From the NCBI GenBank assembly GCA_020851835.1, contig JADZBZ010000127.1, forward strand, positions 1 to 15,487: a DNA stretch of 15,487 bases. The letters run 5' to 3'. Position 1 is the first letter of the stretch. Every line of letters starts with the position of its first letter. The notes beneath the pieces are model-generated. The model had not been told where the DNA came from, did not search any database, and saw nothing but the letters and a program-made list of their open reading frames with translations. Positions 1 through 7,312 of the stretch are shown piece after piece. The position numbers and the translations under genes were made by a program. This DNA comes from Acidobacteriota bacterium. GTDB lineage: Bacteria; Acidobacteriota; Vicinamibacteria; Vicinamibacterales; UBA2999.

Positions 1-451
1 CCAGTTGGATTCGGCCATTCACGTTCCGGATGTCGACGACGACGCCCTTTGGCACCTTGACCGACCAGCGCACCTCGACCGAGGACATGCCGAACGTGCG
101 GGGCGGGCGCACCTCGACCCGAACCCGCGTGTCGCCCCTTTCCTCGCGCATGTCGACCTTTTCCAGCAGTTCACGCGCGCCCTCGTCAGACGCGGCCCGG
201 GCCACGCGCTCGCCGACCAGCTCGACCGATGAGGAAGACGAAGGATCGGCCGTAATCCGGCCATTGACATTGATGAGCTCGAGGCGCCCGCCGGGTGGGA
301 TGGCGTAGGAGCGCTTCCAGGTGTCCTGGGCCCGGCCTGTCGCCAGTTCCACTGAGAGGCCGCCGTCGCCTCCCACCTGCACGTCGCAGGCCGCTGCCCC
401 ACACAGGATGCCGGCGGCCACGGCGAGGGACACTGCACGGCTTCGTCGCAT
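1..451 (-). CDS. DUF4097-family (putative adhesin) beta-repeat lipoprotein, 3' end outside window
   Basis: This reading frame stays open from an ATG at 451 to the window edge, giving 150 residues without a stop. It starts with a short basic segment (MRRSR), a hydrophobic stretch and Cys at residues 17 and 22. The AAAC at 19-22 is a weak lipobox, so export as a lipoprotein is likely but not certain. Two copies of an NVNGRI motif occur, near residues 61-66 and 143-148, inside ELINVNGRI and VDIRNVNGRI. Repeated 'N-x-N-G-x-I' beta-strand turns are typical of the DUF4097/putative adhesin family, whose function is poorly known. A GAGAGGTG ribosome-binding site lies 5 nt before the ATG. The gene follows smc on the same strand after 48 bp, so it may be read from the smc transcript. 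A different minus frame from a GTG at 459 is also open but gives Arg/Ser/Pro-rich shadow sequence. The family call is from motif recognition. Confidence 0.72.
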   Translation of the reverse strand, partial: MRRSRAVSLAVAAGILCGAAACDVQVGGDGGLSVELATGRAQDTWKRSYAIPPGGRLELINVNGRITADPSSSSSVELVGERVARAASDEGARELLEKVDMREERGDTRVRVEVRPPRTFGMSSVEVRWSVKVPKGVVVDIRNVNGRIQL

Positions 452-456
452 CGGCG

Positions 457-464
457 CACCTCTC
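457..464 (-). promoter_or_regulatory. Ribosome-binding site of the DUF4097 lipoprotein gene
   Basis: GAGAGGTG on the minus strand ends 5 nt before the ATG at 451. It decides between this start and the GTG at 459 in another frame. It is one of only two clear Shine-Dalgarno sequences in the window; the other precedes tatA. Confidence 0.55.
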
Positions 465-499
465 GTGTGTATACGCTGGACGGCGCCGCCCGGTTCCAC

Positions 500-3400
500 T
501 CAGTTCATCTGGATCGAGATCAGCTTCGAGACGCCGGGCTCCTCCATCGTCACGCCGTACAGGCGGTCGGCGATCTCCATCGTCTTCCGGCTGTGCGTGA
601 TGATGATGAACTGCGTCCGGTCCATCATCCCGCGGAGCAGTTCCACGAACCGGCCGATGTTCGCGTCGTCGAGAGGAGCGTCGATTTCGTCCAGTAGACA
701 GAACGGGCTCGGCTTGTAACGAAAGATGGCGAACATGAGCGCAATCGCCGTCAGCGCCTTCTCGCCGCCGGAGAGCAGCATCACGTTCTGAAGGCGCTTG
801 CCGGGCGGTGAAGCGACGATGTCGATGCCGCTGTCGAGCGGATTGGTGTCGTCGAGCAGGCTGAGTCCGGCGCGGCCACCGCCGAACAGCGTCGAGAACG
901 TGGCCTGGAAGTTCGTGTTGATGGCCGTAAAGGCATCGCGGAACCGCACCTGAGTCGTCTCGTCGATGCGCGTGATGGCCTCGTTGGTCTGTGCGATCGA
1001 CTCCACGAGATCCTGGCGCTGGGTGGTGAGAAACACATGGCGCTCTTCGAGTTCGGCGTGCTGCTCGATGGCCATCATGTTCACCGGGCCGATCTTGTCG
1101 ATCTTGCTCCGCAGCTCGACGATCGCCTCCTCGGCGGTCATACGTTCGGGCTGCGGCGCAGGCGGTTCGGCAGGCTCGTCGCCGGCGCCTTCGTCCTCGT
1201 CAGGTTCTACGGCTTCGGCGGCCCGGATGGCGCGGACGTCGGGTTCGACCATCCCCGCGGCCTCCATCTGCTCGACGTCAGCCCGGACCTGGTCGAGCGA
1301 CTGCCCGACGGCGTCGAGCGCCTGCTGCGCGACGTGTGTGAGATCCGACTCCGCGGTCGCGCGGCTCACGTCGAGTTCCGAGGCCAGGGCGCGCACGGCG
1401 TCGAGCGCGCGGCGGGCGTCGCGGATGATCGCCTCCTGGGTGTCGACCGAGGCCCGGAGCTCGGCGGCCCGATCGTCGGCGCGGCGCGTCTGGTCGCGAA
1501 GCCCGGCGAGCGTGGCCACGTCGGCGTCGAGTGCCCCCTCGAGAGCCGCCACCCCTCCGAGCAGGCGCTGCCGCTGCTCGCCCATCTGCGTGATGTCGTG
1601 GGCGCAGGCGGCGACGCGGTGCTCGAGATCGCGGGCCGAGTCCTCGAGGCGTGACACCTCGCCCAGAGCCGCCGTGCAGCGCTCGACGAGGGCCGCGTGC
1701 CCGGCCCGGGCTTCACCTGCCGCCCGGCTGGCCGCCTCGGCGCGCTCGCGGGCGCCGTTGAGCCGCTGAACGGTCGCGGCAAAAACGTCGTCGGCGGTCT
1801 GCTTGTCGGCGTCGAGCCGCGTGATGGACTCGAGGGCCTCCTGCTGGCGCAGGTCGAGCCCTCCAATCTCCTCGCGCACGCGCCGAATCTCCACGGCCAC
1901 GAGCCCGGCCCGCTGTTGCACGCGCACTTCGTCCTGTGCGGCCGCCGCCAGTTGTGCCTCGAACGACACCATTACCTTTTCCTGGCGATGGATTTCGGCG
2001 AAAAGCGCCTGAATTGCAGCCGTGGCGTGAGCCATCGTCTGCTCGAACTGCGCGGTCTCGTCCGACAGCGCGGCCAGGGCTGCCTGTTCGGCGGCGATCC
2101 GGTCGCGCAGTTCCTTGATCTCCCGCTTGGTGGCCAGAATCCCGCGCGACTCGGCCTTGTCGCCTCCGGTCACCACGTGCCGCCCGCGAAACACGTCGCC
2201 ATCAAGGGTGGCCACGGGCACGGAGACGACCGACGCCAGTTGAGAGGCGGCGTCGAACGACTCGGCGATCAGCGCGTCGCCAATCGCAGCGCGCAGGGCC
2301 GGGGCGAACGGCCCCCCGACATGGACAACCGTCTGCAGACGGACGGTCCCCGCCGGAGCGTCGAACGCGACGGGGGCTTCGGAGCCGGGCATTCGCGTGC
2401 CCGCGCTGGCGAGGCTCCACGCCTCCGTACCCCCGCCTTCCGGAGCCAGTGCCACCAGCGACGGGCGCCCCACGATGAAGCCGCAGCGGCCGGCGTCCTC
2501 CTGGCGAACCAGGCGCAGGCCCGCCGACACGTGTTCCACGCGCTCCACCAGGACGTGCTGCAACAAGTCGCCGAGGCAAGCCTCGACGGCACGCTCGTAG
2601 CGGGGCTCGACTTCCAGGAAGTCGGCCAGCGCCCCCATCTGCCCCACGCGGCCATTGGCGTTGACCAGCACCATCCGGGCGGCGTCGGCAAAGCCCGCCC
2701 GGTGCGCGTCGAGTTCCTCGAGTGACCGCAGGCGCGCCGACATGCCGGCCAGCGCTTGCTCCCGCGCGCGCACGTCGCGCGCGCGCCACTCGTGCTCGAT
2801 GCGGGCGCTCGCCAGCTCCGACTCGCGCGCCGTGCGGGCGACGCGGGCCGCCTCCAGACCGTCCTGGGCGCCCCGCAGGTGCTCCGCGGCCGACGCGCGT
2901 TCGGTCGATGCCCTCTCCAACTCGGCCGCCAGCTCGCGGGCCTCGACGTCGAATCGCTGTTCCGACTCGACGGCCCGCTCGCGCTGGGCGGCCGCGGACC
3001 CGACCGCGGCCCTCAGAGCGGTGATCGTGTTGAGGACGGCGTAGACATCGGCGCGCGACCGCTCGACATCCTGCTCCACCGCCTCGATCGCCTGCTGCGC
3101 CCGTGCGTAGTCGTTCGCCGCTTCCTCGACGATAACGGCGGCCGACGCACGACTGGCGTCGGCCGCGACGGCCGCCTGCCGGCGGCCCTCGAGCGCGAGC
3201 CGCTCGGGCTCGCGGCGGCTCTCCAGAGCCTGACGCTCGAGTTCGAGCTCCGCGGCGCGGGCCTCGAGCATGCCGGCCTGCTGCCGATCGAGTGCGATCT
3301 GTTGCTGGCGGCGATTGATGGCCAGCTCCAGCGCGTGCGCTTCGTCGCGGATGCGGCCAGCCACGCCATCGGCTTCGGCCTGAGCGATGCGGAGCGCTCC

Positions 3401-4288
3401 GAGCGCCGCCTCGACTTCGGCGAGGCGGGCCTCAGCCGCGGCCTCGCTCTCGCGCGCCTCAGCAAGCCGCGCGCGCGCCGACTCGATGGCCTCGGCCAGC
3501 ATCCGGTAGCGACGGGCAAACAGCACCTTCTCCCAGCGGCGCATCTCATCACGCAGCCGCGTGTAGCGGCGCGCTTTGGCCGCCTGGCGCTTGAGTGCCC
3601 CTTTCTGCCGCTCCACCTCGAAGACGATGTCGTCCAGGCGCGTCAGGTTCACCTGCGCCGCTTCGAGCTTGAGTTCGGCAGCCCGCCGCCGGGCCTTGTA
3701 CTTGGTAATGCCGGCTGCCTCTTCGATCAGTTGGCGCCGGTCGGTGGGGCGCGAGCTGAGGATCATCCCGATCTTGCCCTGCTCGATGATGGCGTAGGCC
3801 TTGGCGCCCAGCCCGGTGTCCATGAGCAGTTCGTGGATGTCCTTCAGCCGGCAGTGCTGGCCATCGATGAGATACTCGCTTTCGCCGGAGCGGAACAACC
3901 GGCGGGTGACCTCGACCTCTCGGGTCACTGGCAGCGGATAGCCGTTGGACAGCCCGGGATCGGGCGGGGCCCCCGCGAAGACGGGGCTCTCGACGCCGAT
4001 CTCCTTTTCGAGCGACGGCGGCACGACGACACCGCTCAGACGCAGGCGCACTTCGGCGGCGCCCGTGGGCCGGCGGGCGTCCGAGCCGCTGAAGATCACG
4101 TCCTCCATTTTGTCGCCGCGGAGGCTCTTGGCGCTCTGCTCGCCGAGCACCCAGGTAAGGGCGTCGGCTACGTTGCTCTTGCCGCAGCCGTTGGGACCGA
4201 CAATCGCGGTCACGCCCTCGTCGAACGAGAGTTCGGAGCGATCGGAGAAAGACTTGAAACCGGCTAATTCGAGGCGTTCGAGGCGCAT
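500..4288 (-). CDS. smc: Chromosome partition/condensation ATPase SMC
   Basis: Cytoplasmic SMC protein of 1262 aa; bacterial SMCs are usually about 1150-1200 aa. SMC dimers with ScpA/ScpB form the bacterial condensin that organises and segregates the chromosome. Visible in order: N-terminal ATPase lobe with Walker A GPNGCGKS at 31-38; a long Ala/Glu/Arg-rich coiled coil (about 170-510); the hinge (about 530-710); the returning coil; the GPVNMMAI segment near 1065; the ABC signature LLSGGEKAL near 1168; and Walker B CLLDEIDAPLDD from about 1197. All head motifs are intact. An acidic/proline-rich insert (about 1027-1049) interrupts the distal coil just before the C-terminal head and accounts for some of the extra length. 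The ATG gives the canonical MRLERLELAGFKSF start. No Shine-Dalgarno sequence is evident. scpA and scpB are not in the window. Confidence 0.97.
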   Translation of the reverse strand: MRLERLELAGFKSFSDRSELSFDEGVTAIVGPNGCGKSNVADALTWVLGEQSAKSLRGDKMEDVIFSGSDARRPTGAAEVRLRLSGVVVPPSLEKEIGVESPVFAGAPPDPGLSNGYPLPVTREVEVTRRLFRSGESEYLIDGQHCRLKDIHELLMDTGLGAKAYAIIEQGKIGMILSSRPTDRRQLIEEAAGITKYKARRRAAELKLEAAQVNLTRLDDIVFEVERQKGALKRQAAKARRYTRLRDEMRRWEKVLFARRYRMLAEAIESARARLAEARESEAAAEARLAEVEAALGALRIAQAEADGVAGRIRDEAHALELAINRRQQQIALDRQQAGMLEARAAELELERQALESRREPERLALEGRRQAAVAADASRASAAVIVEEAANDYARAQQAIEAVEQDVERSRADVYAVLNTITALRAAVGSAAAQRERAVESEQRFDVEARELAAELERASTERASAAEHLRGAQDGLEAARVARTARESELASARIEHEWRARDVRAREQALAGMSARLRSLEELDAHRAGFADAARMVLVNANGRVGQMGALADFLEVEPRYERAVEACLGDLLQHVLVERVEHVSAGLRLVRQEDAGRCGFIVGRPSLVALAPEGGGTEAWSLASAGTRMPGSEAPVAFDAPAGTVRLQTVVHVGGPFAPALRAAIGDALIAESFDAASQLASVVSVPVATLDGDVFRGRHVVTGGDKAESRGILATKREIKELRDRIAAEQAALAALSDETAQFEQTMAHATAAIQALFAEIHRQEKVMVSFEAQLAAAAQDEVRVQQRAGLVAVEIRRVREEIGGLDLRQQEALESITRLDADKQTADDVFAATVQRLNGARERAEAASRAAGEARAGHAALVERCTAALGEVSRLEDSARDLEHRVAACAHDITQMGEQRQRLLGGVAALEGALDADVATLAGLRDQTRRADDRAAELRASVDTQEAIIRDARRALDAVRALASELDVSRATAESDLTHVAQQALDAVGQSLDQVRADVEQMEAAGMVEPDVRAIRAAEAVEPDEDEGAGDEPAEPPAPQPERMTAEEAIVELRSKIDKIGPVNMMAIEQHAELEERHVFLTTQRQDLVESIAQTNEAITRIDETTQVRFRDAFTAINTNFQATFSTLFGGGRAGLSLLDDTNPLDSGIDIVASPPGKRLQNVMLLSGGEKALTAIALMFAIFRYKPSPFCLLDEIDAPLDDANIGRFVELLRGMMDRTQFIIITHSRKTMEIADRLYGVTMEEPGVSKLISIQMN

Positions 4289-4318
4289 GACAGGTCGGCT
4301 GAGTGGAAGCCGCCGGCC

Positions 4319-4347
4319 AGTCTAGCAAGCCCTTTCCCTTGTGGCAA
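4319..4347 (-). promoter_or_regulatory. Predicted sigma-70 promoter of smc
   Basis: On the minus strand TTGCCA (4347-4342, 5/6 to TTGACA) is followed by exactly 17 bp and TAGACT (4324-4319, 4/6 to TATAAT). The start site would fall near 4312, leaving a leader of about 24 nt before the smc ATG. The promoter sits in the 88-bp gap after the S41 protease stop codon, so smc need not depend on read-through. The -35 hexamer lies in a small inverted repeat, CCTTG-CCA-CAAGG. Recognised by eye only. Confidence 0.5.
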
Positions 4348-4376
4348 GGACGATGAAACCCACAATACTTAGGGGT

Positions 4377-5993
4377 CTATTGCCCTATTTTGCCCGGGCG
4401 GGATCGTGACAGTTCGGCGAGCTTCTCGGCTTCGGGAAAGCGGGCGATGGCAAAGCGAGCTTGGGGGTCGGCAGAAATAAGGTGCTGCCGTGCCGTCGCG
4501 ATATCGAAGACGGCGGTGTCGATTTCGAACCGGATCATGGCCCGGATGAAGTCGAAGTCCGTGGTCCAGGCCTCCTCTTCGATCTTGATGTCGCGACCGG
4601 CGACGAATGCCTTGAAGTCGGCCACCATGGCCGGGTCGACTTCGAAGGTCTTCTTGACGTACTTGAACGAGGGCGCCTTGGTGCCGGGCCGCGTGTCGCC
4701 CTCGTAGTAGAACTGCTCGGCAAACGATGCGAACAGCGCGCGGTTGAACAGGGACCGGCCGAACCGCGTCGGGTTGAAGCCCTCGATCGGGCCGTCGAAG
4801 CGATCGTCGGGTTCGATGCCGCCGCCGGAGTAGACCTTGCGGCCGCCGTCGGTGAACTTCAACTGGTCGGCGGAGTGGGTGCGCTGGCTCTGGTCGCGCA
4901 TGGTGTAGGTCAGATACTCGTCGAACGTGCCGTCCCAGGGCCGCTGAATGAGCCGGCCGCTCGGCGTGTAGTAGCGCGCCGTGGTCAACGCCAGCCCGGC
5001 GCCGCCGCTGATGCGGTAGACGGACTGGACGAGGGCCTTGCCGAAAGTAGTCTCACCGACAATCAGCGCGCGATCGTGATCCTGCAGCGCGCCCGACACG
5101 ATTTCCGACGCGCTGGCGCTGGAACGGTTCACCAGCGTAATCATCGGCATGGAGGTGTTGTCAGGGGTTTCGGTGGCGAGGTAGTCCTGATCGGAGTTCG
5201 GCACGCGACCGCGCGTATAGACGACCATTTCGCCCTTGGGCACGAAACGATTGGTGATACGAATGGCCTGATCGAGTTGCCCGCCGGGATTGCTTCGCAG
5301 GTCGAGCACGAGGCGCTTCATGCCGCGCCTGGTCAGCGTTTCGAGCGCGGCGCCGAGATCCTCGTCGGTGTGCTCAGCGAAGTCGGTGATGCCCACATAC
5401 CCCGTCTGCTCGTCGATCATGAAGACCGCCGACAGGCTCGGGATGCTCACCTGATCGCGCATGACGGCCATGGGAATCAGGCTGTCGAGGCCTTTCCGGC
5501 GGATACCGATGTTGACGAAGGTTCCCTTGGAGCCGCGCAGTTTGCCGACGGCGTCCTCGGTGGTCCAGCCCTTCGTAGTCTGGCCCTCGATTTCGGCGAT
5601 GACGTCGCCGCGCCGAATGCCCTTGGCGTGCGCGGGTGACCCCTCGAAGACGCGGACGGCGGTGATGTCGCCACTCGGGGCCTGAATGGTGACGCCGAGA
5701 CCGTAGTACCGGCCTTCCTGACGCTCGCGCATCTGGGCGTAGCTGCGCGGATCCATGAAGCTCGAGTGCGGATCGAGCGTCTGGAGCATGCCGTTGATGG
5801 CGCCGTAGACGAGACGATCGGACTCGACCTCTTCGGCGTACTGGGACTCGATGGCGTCGAGCGCGGCCGTGAACGCCCGGTAGCGTCCGGGGACCCGGTC
5901 CTGGGTCGCGAGCGCCGTCGTCCCGAAGAGCCCGCCGAGGACGGCCGAGCCTGCGACCGCCAGCAGACCGGCCCAAAGCGACGTCGTTCGCAT
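4377..5993 (-). CDS. S41 family C-terminal processing peptidase (CtpA-like) with PDZ domain
   Basis: Exported serine protease of 538 aa acting in the periplasm on C-terminal regions of envelope proteins. The chosen ATG at 5993 starts a classic signal sequence (MRTTSLWAGLLAVAGSAVLGG, then ALA). The in-frame extension up to 6581 runs antisense through tatA and is not used. Domains: helical N-terminal region (about 30-90) with LDPHSSFMDP; PDZ domain (about 92-172); S41 catalytic domain (about 190-355) with DLRSNPGG at about 231-238. The catalytic pair is Ser294 in SASASE and Lys319 in FGKALVQ, 25 residues apart as in CtpA/D1P-type enzymes. A further tail of about 180 residues after the catalytic core (356-538) is longer than in minimal CtpA and I do not recognise its fold. 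No Shine-Dalgarno sequence is seen; a promoter sits immediately upstream. The physiological substrate cannot be told from the sequence. Confidence 0.93.
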   Translation of the reverse strand: MRTTSLWAGLLAVAGSAVLGGLFGTTALATQDRVPGRYRAFTAALDAIESQYAEEVESDRLVYGAINGMLQTLDPHSSFMDPRSYAQMRERQEGRYYGLGVTIQAPSGDITAVRVFEGSPAHAKGIRRGDVIAEIEGQTTKGWTTEDAVGKLRGSKGTFVNIGIRRKGLDSLIPMAVMRDQVSIPSLSAVFMIDEQTGYVGITDFAEHTDEDLGAALETLTRRGMKRLVLDLRSNPGGQLDQAIRITNRFVPKGEMVVYTRGRVPNSDQDYLATETPDNTSMPMITLVNRSSASASEIVSGALQDHDRALIVGETTFGKALVQSVYRISGGAGLALTTARYYTPSGRLIQRPWDGTFDEYLTYTMRDQSQRTHSADQLKFTDGGRKVYSGGGIEPDDRFDGPIEGFNPTRFGRSLFNRALFASFAEQFYYEGDTRPGTKAPSFKYVKKTFEVDPAMVADFKAFVAGRDIKIEEEAWTTDFDFIRAMIRFEIDTAVFDIATARQHLISADPQARFAIARFPEAEKLAELSRSRPGKIGQ

Positions 5994-6000
5994 AGAAGCG

Positions 6001-6029
6001 ATGCTAACCAATAACCCCCCACCCGGCAA
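6001..6029 (-). promoter_or_regulatory. Predicted sigma-70 promoter of the S41 protease, leaderless geometry
   Basis: On the minus strand TTGCCG (6029-6024, 4/6) is separated by 17 bp from TAGCAT (6006-6001, 4/6). Only 7 nt separate the -10 from the ATG at 5993, so the predicted transcript starts at or within a base or two of the start codon. No Shine-Dalgarno sequence is present, which fits a leaderless mRNA. Confidence 0.42.
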
Positions 6030-6048
6030 GGCCTTCCCCCGAGCCCCC

Positions 6049-6077
6049 GAGGCACGCCCCTGCGACTGGGGTATACT
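6049..6077 (+). promoter_or_regulatory. Predicted promoter of the tatA-tatC operon
   Basis: A good -10, TATACT at 6072-6077 (5/6), has only a weak -35 partner GAGGCA at 6049-6054 (3/6) at 17 bp. Transcription would start near 6084, giving a leader of about 54 nt that carries the tatA ribosome-binding site. It shares the 144-bp divergent region with the S41 promoter without overlapping it. Apart from these two promoters and the tatA leader, I see nothing else in this region. Confidence 0.42.
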
Positions 6078-6126
6078 GCAACCTGGACGTCGGGCGCGGT
6101 GAACTGGCCGTTTTTTGCCTGACACT

Positions 6127-6130
6127 GGAG
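6127..6130 (+). promoter_or_regulatory. Ribosome-binding site of tatA
   Basis: GGAG lies 7 nt upstream of the tatA ATG, a standard Shine-Dalgarno arrangement. It contrasts with the neighbouring SD-less genes and supports the chosen start. Confidence 0.55.
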
Positions 6131-6137
6131 CAGTCCC

Positions 6138-6407
6138 ATGTTTGGTTCCATCGGCATGCCCGAGCTGATCATCATCTTCGTGATCGCGCTCATCATTTTT
6201 GGTCCCCGCAAACTCCCCGAGCTGGGCCGGTCGCTCGGCCGCAGCCTCAACGAATTCAAGAAAGCGTCCAACGACCTCCAGAACACGCTCGAACAGGAGA
6301 TCAAGCTCGAGGAGCAGAAGGAGGCGGCCCCGCCTCGCACCCAGGACGCCGCGACGCCAGAGACCGGGCCCGAGCCTGCGGCGCCCAGTCAGACCGTCTC
6401 CCGCTAA
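6138..6407 (+). CDS. tatA: Sec-independent protein translocase subunit TatA/E
   Basis: Small inner-membrane protein (89 aa) that forms the protein-conducting assembly of the twin-arginine translocation pathway, which exports folded proteins. The layout is canonical: a short periplasmic N-terminus, one membrane helix (about 8-21, MPELIIIFVIALIIF), the FGPRKLPELG hinge at 21-30, an amphipathic helix (about 30-60), then an acidic, Pro/Ala-rich tail. Glu9 in the N-terminal part of the helix is more TatB-like than TatA-like, since E. coli TatA has Gln and TatB has Glu there. tatC starts 9 bp after the stop, forming a two-gene operon. No separate tatB is seen, so this subunit may serve both roles, as in minimal TatAC systems. 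Confidence 0.95.
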   Translation: MFGSIGMPELIIIFVIALIIFGPRKLPELGRSLGRSLNEFKKASNDLQNTLEQEIKLEEQKEAAPPRTQDAATPETGPEPAAPSQTVSR

Positions 6408-6416
6408 CCCGATCGT

Positions 6417-7262
6417 ATGGCGCTGGTTCCGTTCCCCAAGCAGCGGGACGAGGAGTCTCCGCAGCCTTACGCCCCCACCGGCAGCGACGAGGCGTCGTCT
6501 CCGTTCGCCGATCCCGATCCGCTCGATGGACGGATGACGTTTCTCGAGCATCTGGACGAGCTGCGCAAGCGCATCACGCACGCCGTCGTCGCGCTGCTCG
6601 TCGGGTTCCTGATAGCGTTCGCCTTCATCGAGCGCACCGAAGCGTTCGTCTACGCCCGCCTGACAGCGGAGATCCCGGGCGGCCAGTTCATCTTCACCGA
6701 GCCGGGCGAAGCGTTCTTCATCATGCTGAAGATCGCGGCGCTCTCCGGCGTGCTGCTCGCCTCGCCCTACATCATGTGGCAGGTGTGGCTGTTCATCGCT
6801 CCCGGCCTCTACGCGCGCGAGAAGAAGCTGGCGATTCCTTTCGTTGTCGGCTCATCCTCGCTCTTCGTCGCCGGGACCGCCTTCTCGCACTACGTACTGT
6901 TTCCGGCCGCGTGGCGGTTTTTCGCGAGCTTCTCGAACGAGTGGGTCGTCTTCACGCCGCGCATCGATCCGGTATTCGGCCTGTACGTCAAACTCATGCT
7001 CGGCATGGGCCTGGTCTTCCAGATGCCCATGATCATCCTCGTCCTCGCTCGCATCGGCCTCGTCAGCGCCGGCTTCCTGCTGCGCAACATCAAGTACTCG
7101 GTGCTGCTCATCTTCATCGTCGCGGCGGTGATTACTCCCGACGGCAGCCCGGTCAGCCAGGCCCTGGTCGCCGCCCCGATGTTCCTGCTCTACCTCATCG
7201 GTATCGGCGTTGCCTGGCTCTTTGGGAAATCCGAGAAGGCCGAGCCCGAAAACTCGGCGTAA
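6417..7262 (+). CDS. tatC: Twin-arginine translocase receptor subunit TatC
   Basis: Polytopic inner-membrane protein (281 aa) that recognises twin-arginine signal peptides. Hallmarks: FLEHLDELRKRI at the cytoplasmic N-terminus, FTEPGEAFF in the first periplasmic loop, APGLYAREKK in the first cytoplasmic loop, and about six hydrophobic segments ending near residue 270. The ATG at 6417 gives a roughly 39-residue acidic, Pro/Ser-rich extension before MTFLEHLDEL. A second in-frame ATG at 6534 would give the usual short N-terminus and is preceded by GGACGG. Neither start has a strong ribosome-binding site, so the true start is uncertain. The gene is co-directional with tatA after a 9-bp gap and is probably co-transcribed from the tatA promoter. 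Confidence 0.95.
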   Translation: MALVPFPKQRDEESPQPYAPTGSDEASSPFADPDPLDGRMTFLEHLDELRKRITHAVVALLVGFLIAFAFIERTEAFVYARLTAEIPGGQFIFTEPGEAFFIMLKIAALSGVLLASPYIMWQVWLFIAPGLYAREKKLAIPFVVGSSSLFVAGTAFSHYVLFPAAWRFFASFSNEWVVFTPRIDPVFGLYVKLMLGMGLVFQMPMIILVLARIGLVSAGFLLRNIKYSVLLIFIVAAVITPDGSPVSQALVAAPMFLLYLIGIGVAWLFGKSEKAEPENSA

Positions 7263-7276
7263 AGCCTCGGATTCGT

Positions 7277-7306
7277 TTGACTTCCGGCGTTTCTGAGCCA
7301 TATCAT
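7277..7306 (+). promoter_or_regulatory. Strong predicted sigma-70 promoter of the OmpA-like gene, leaderless geometry
   Basis: TTGACT (7277-7282, 5/6) and TATCAT (7301-7306, 5/6) are spaced by 18 bp. Only 6 nt separate the -10 from the ATG at 7313, so the A of the ATG is the predicted +1. No Shine-Dalgarno sequence is present. This is the best consensus match in the window and fits a highly expressed outer-membrane protein. It lies within the 50-bp gap after tatC. Confidence 0.58.
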
Positions 7307-7312
7307 CAAGCC

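Noticed and set aside
19..459. Alternative minus-strand frame at the left edge starting with GTG at 459
   Set aside because: Its product is Arg/Ser/Pro-rich with no motif, whereas the frame from the ATG at 451 has a signal sequence, repeat motifs and a ribosome-binding site.
2756..4267. 503-codon open frame on the plus strand, antisense to smc
   Set aside because: The minus frame is an intact SMC with all motifs. In GC-rich DNA the antisense frame is poor in stops, and this translation has no recognisable domain. The same applies to the plus frames at 1697-2725, 4461-5639 and 13267-14718.
4338..4350. CCTTG-CCA-CAAGG inverted repeat between S41 and smc as a terminator
   Set aside because: The stem is only 5 bp with a 3-nt loop and no U-tract, and it coincides with the predicted smc -35; an operator role is possible but unsupported.
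6092..6116. T6 run in the tatA leader as an attenuator or terminator
   Set aside because: The sequence before the T-run forms only about 3 bp of stem, so no credible hairpin.
5994..6581. In-frame N-terminal extension of the S41 protease
   Set aside because: It runs antisense through tatA and the tatC start and would bury the signal peptide that begins at 5993.
6776..7312. In-frame upstream extension of the OmpA-like gene
   Set aside because: It overlaps tatC in another frame, is Arg/His-rich shadow sequence, and would bury the signal peptide starting at 7313.
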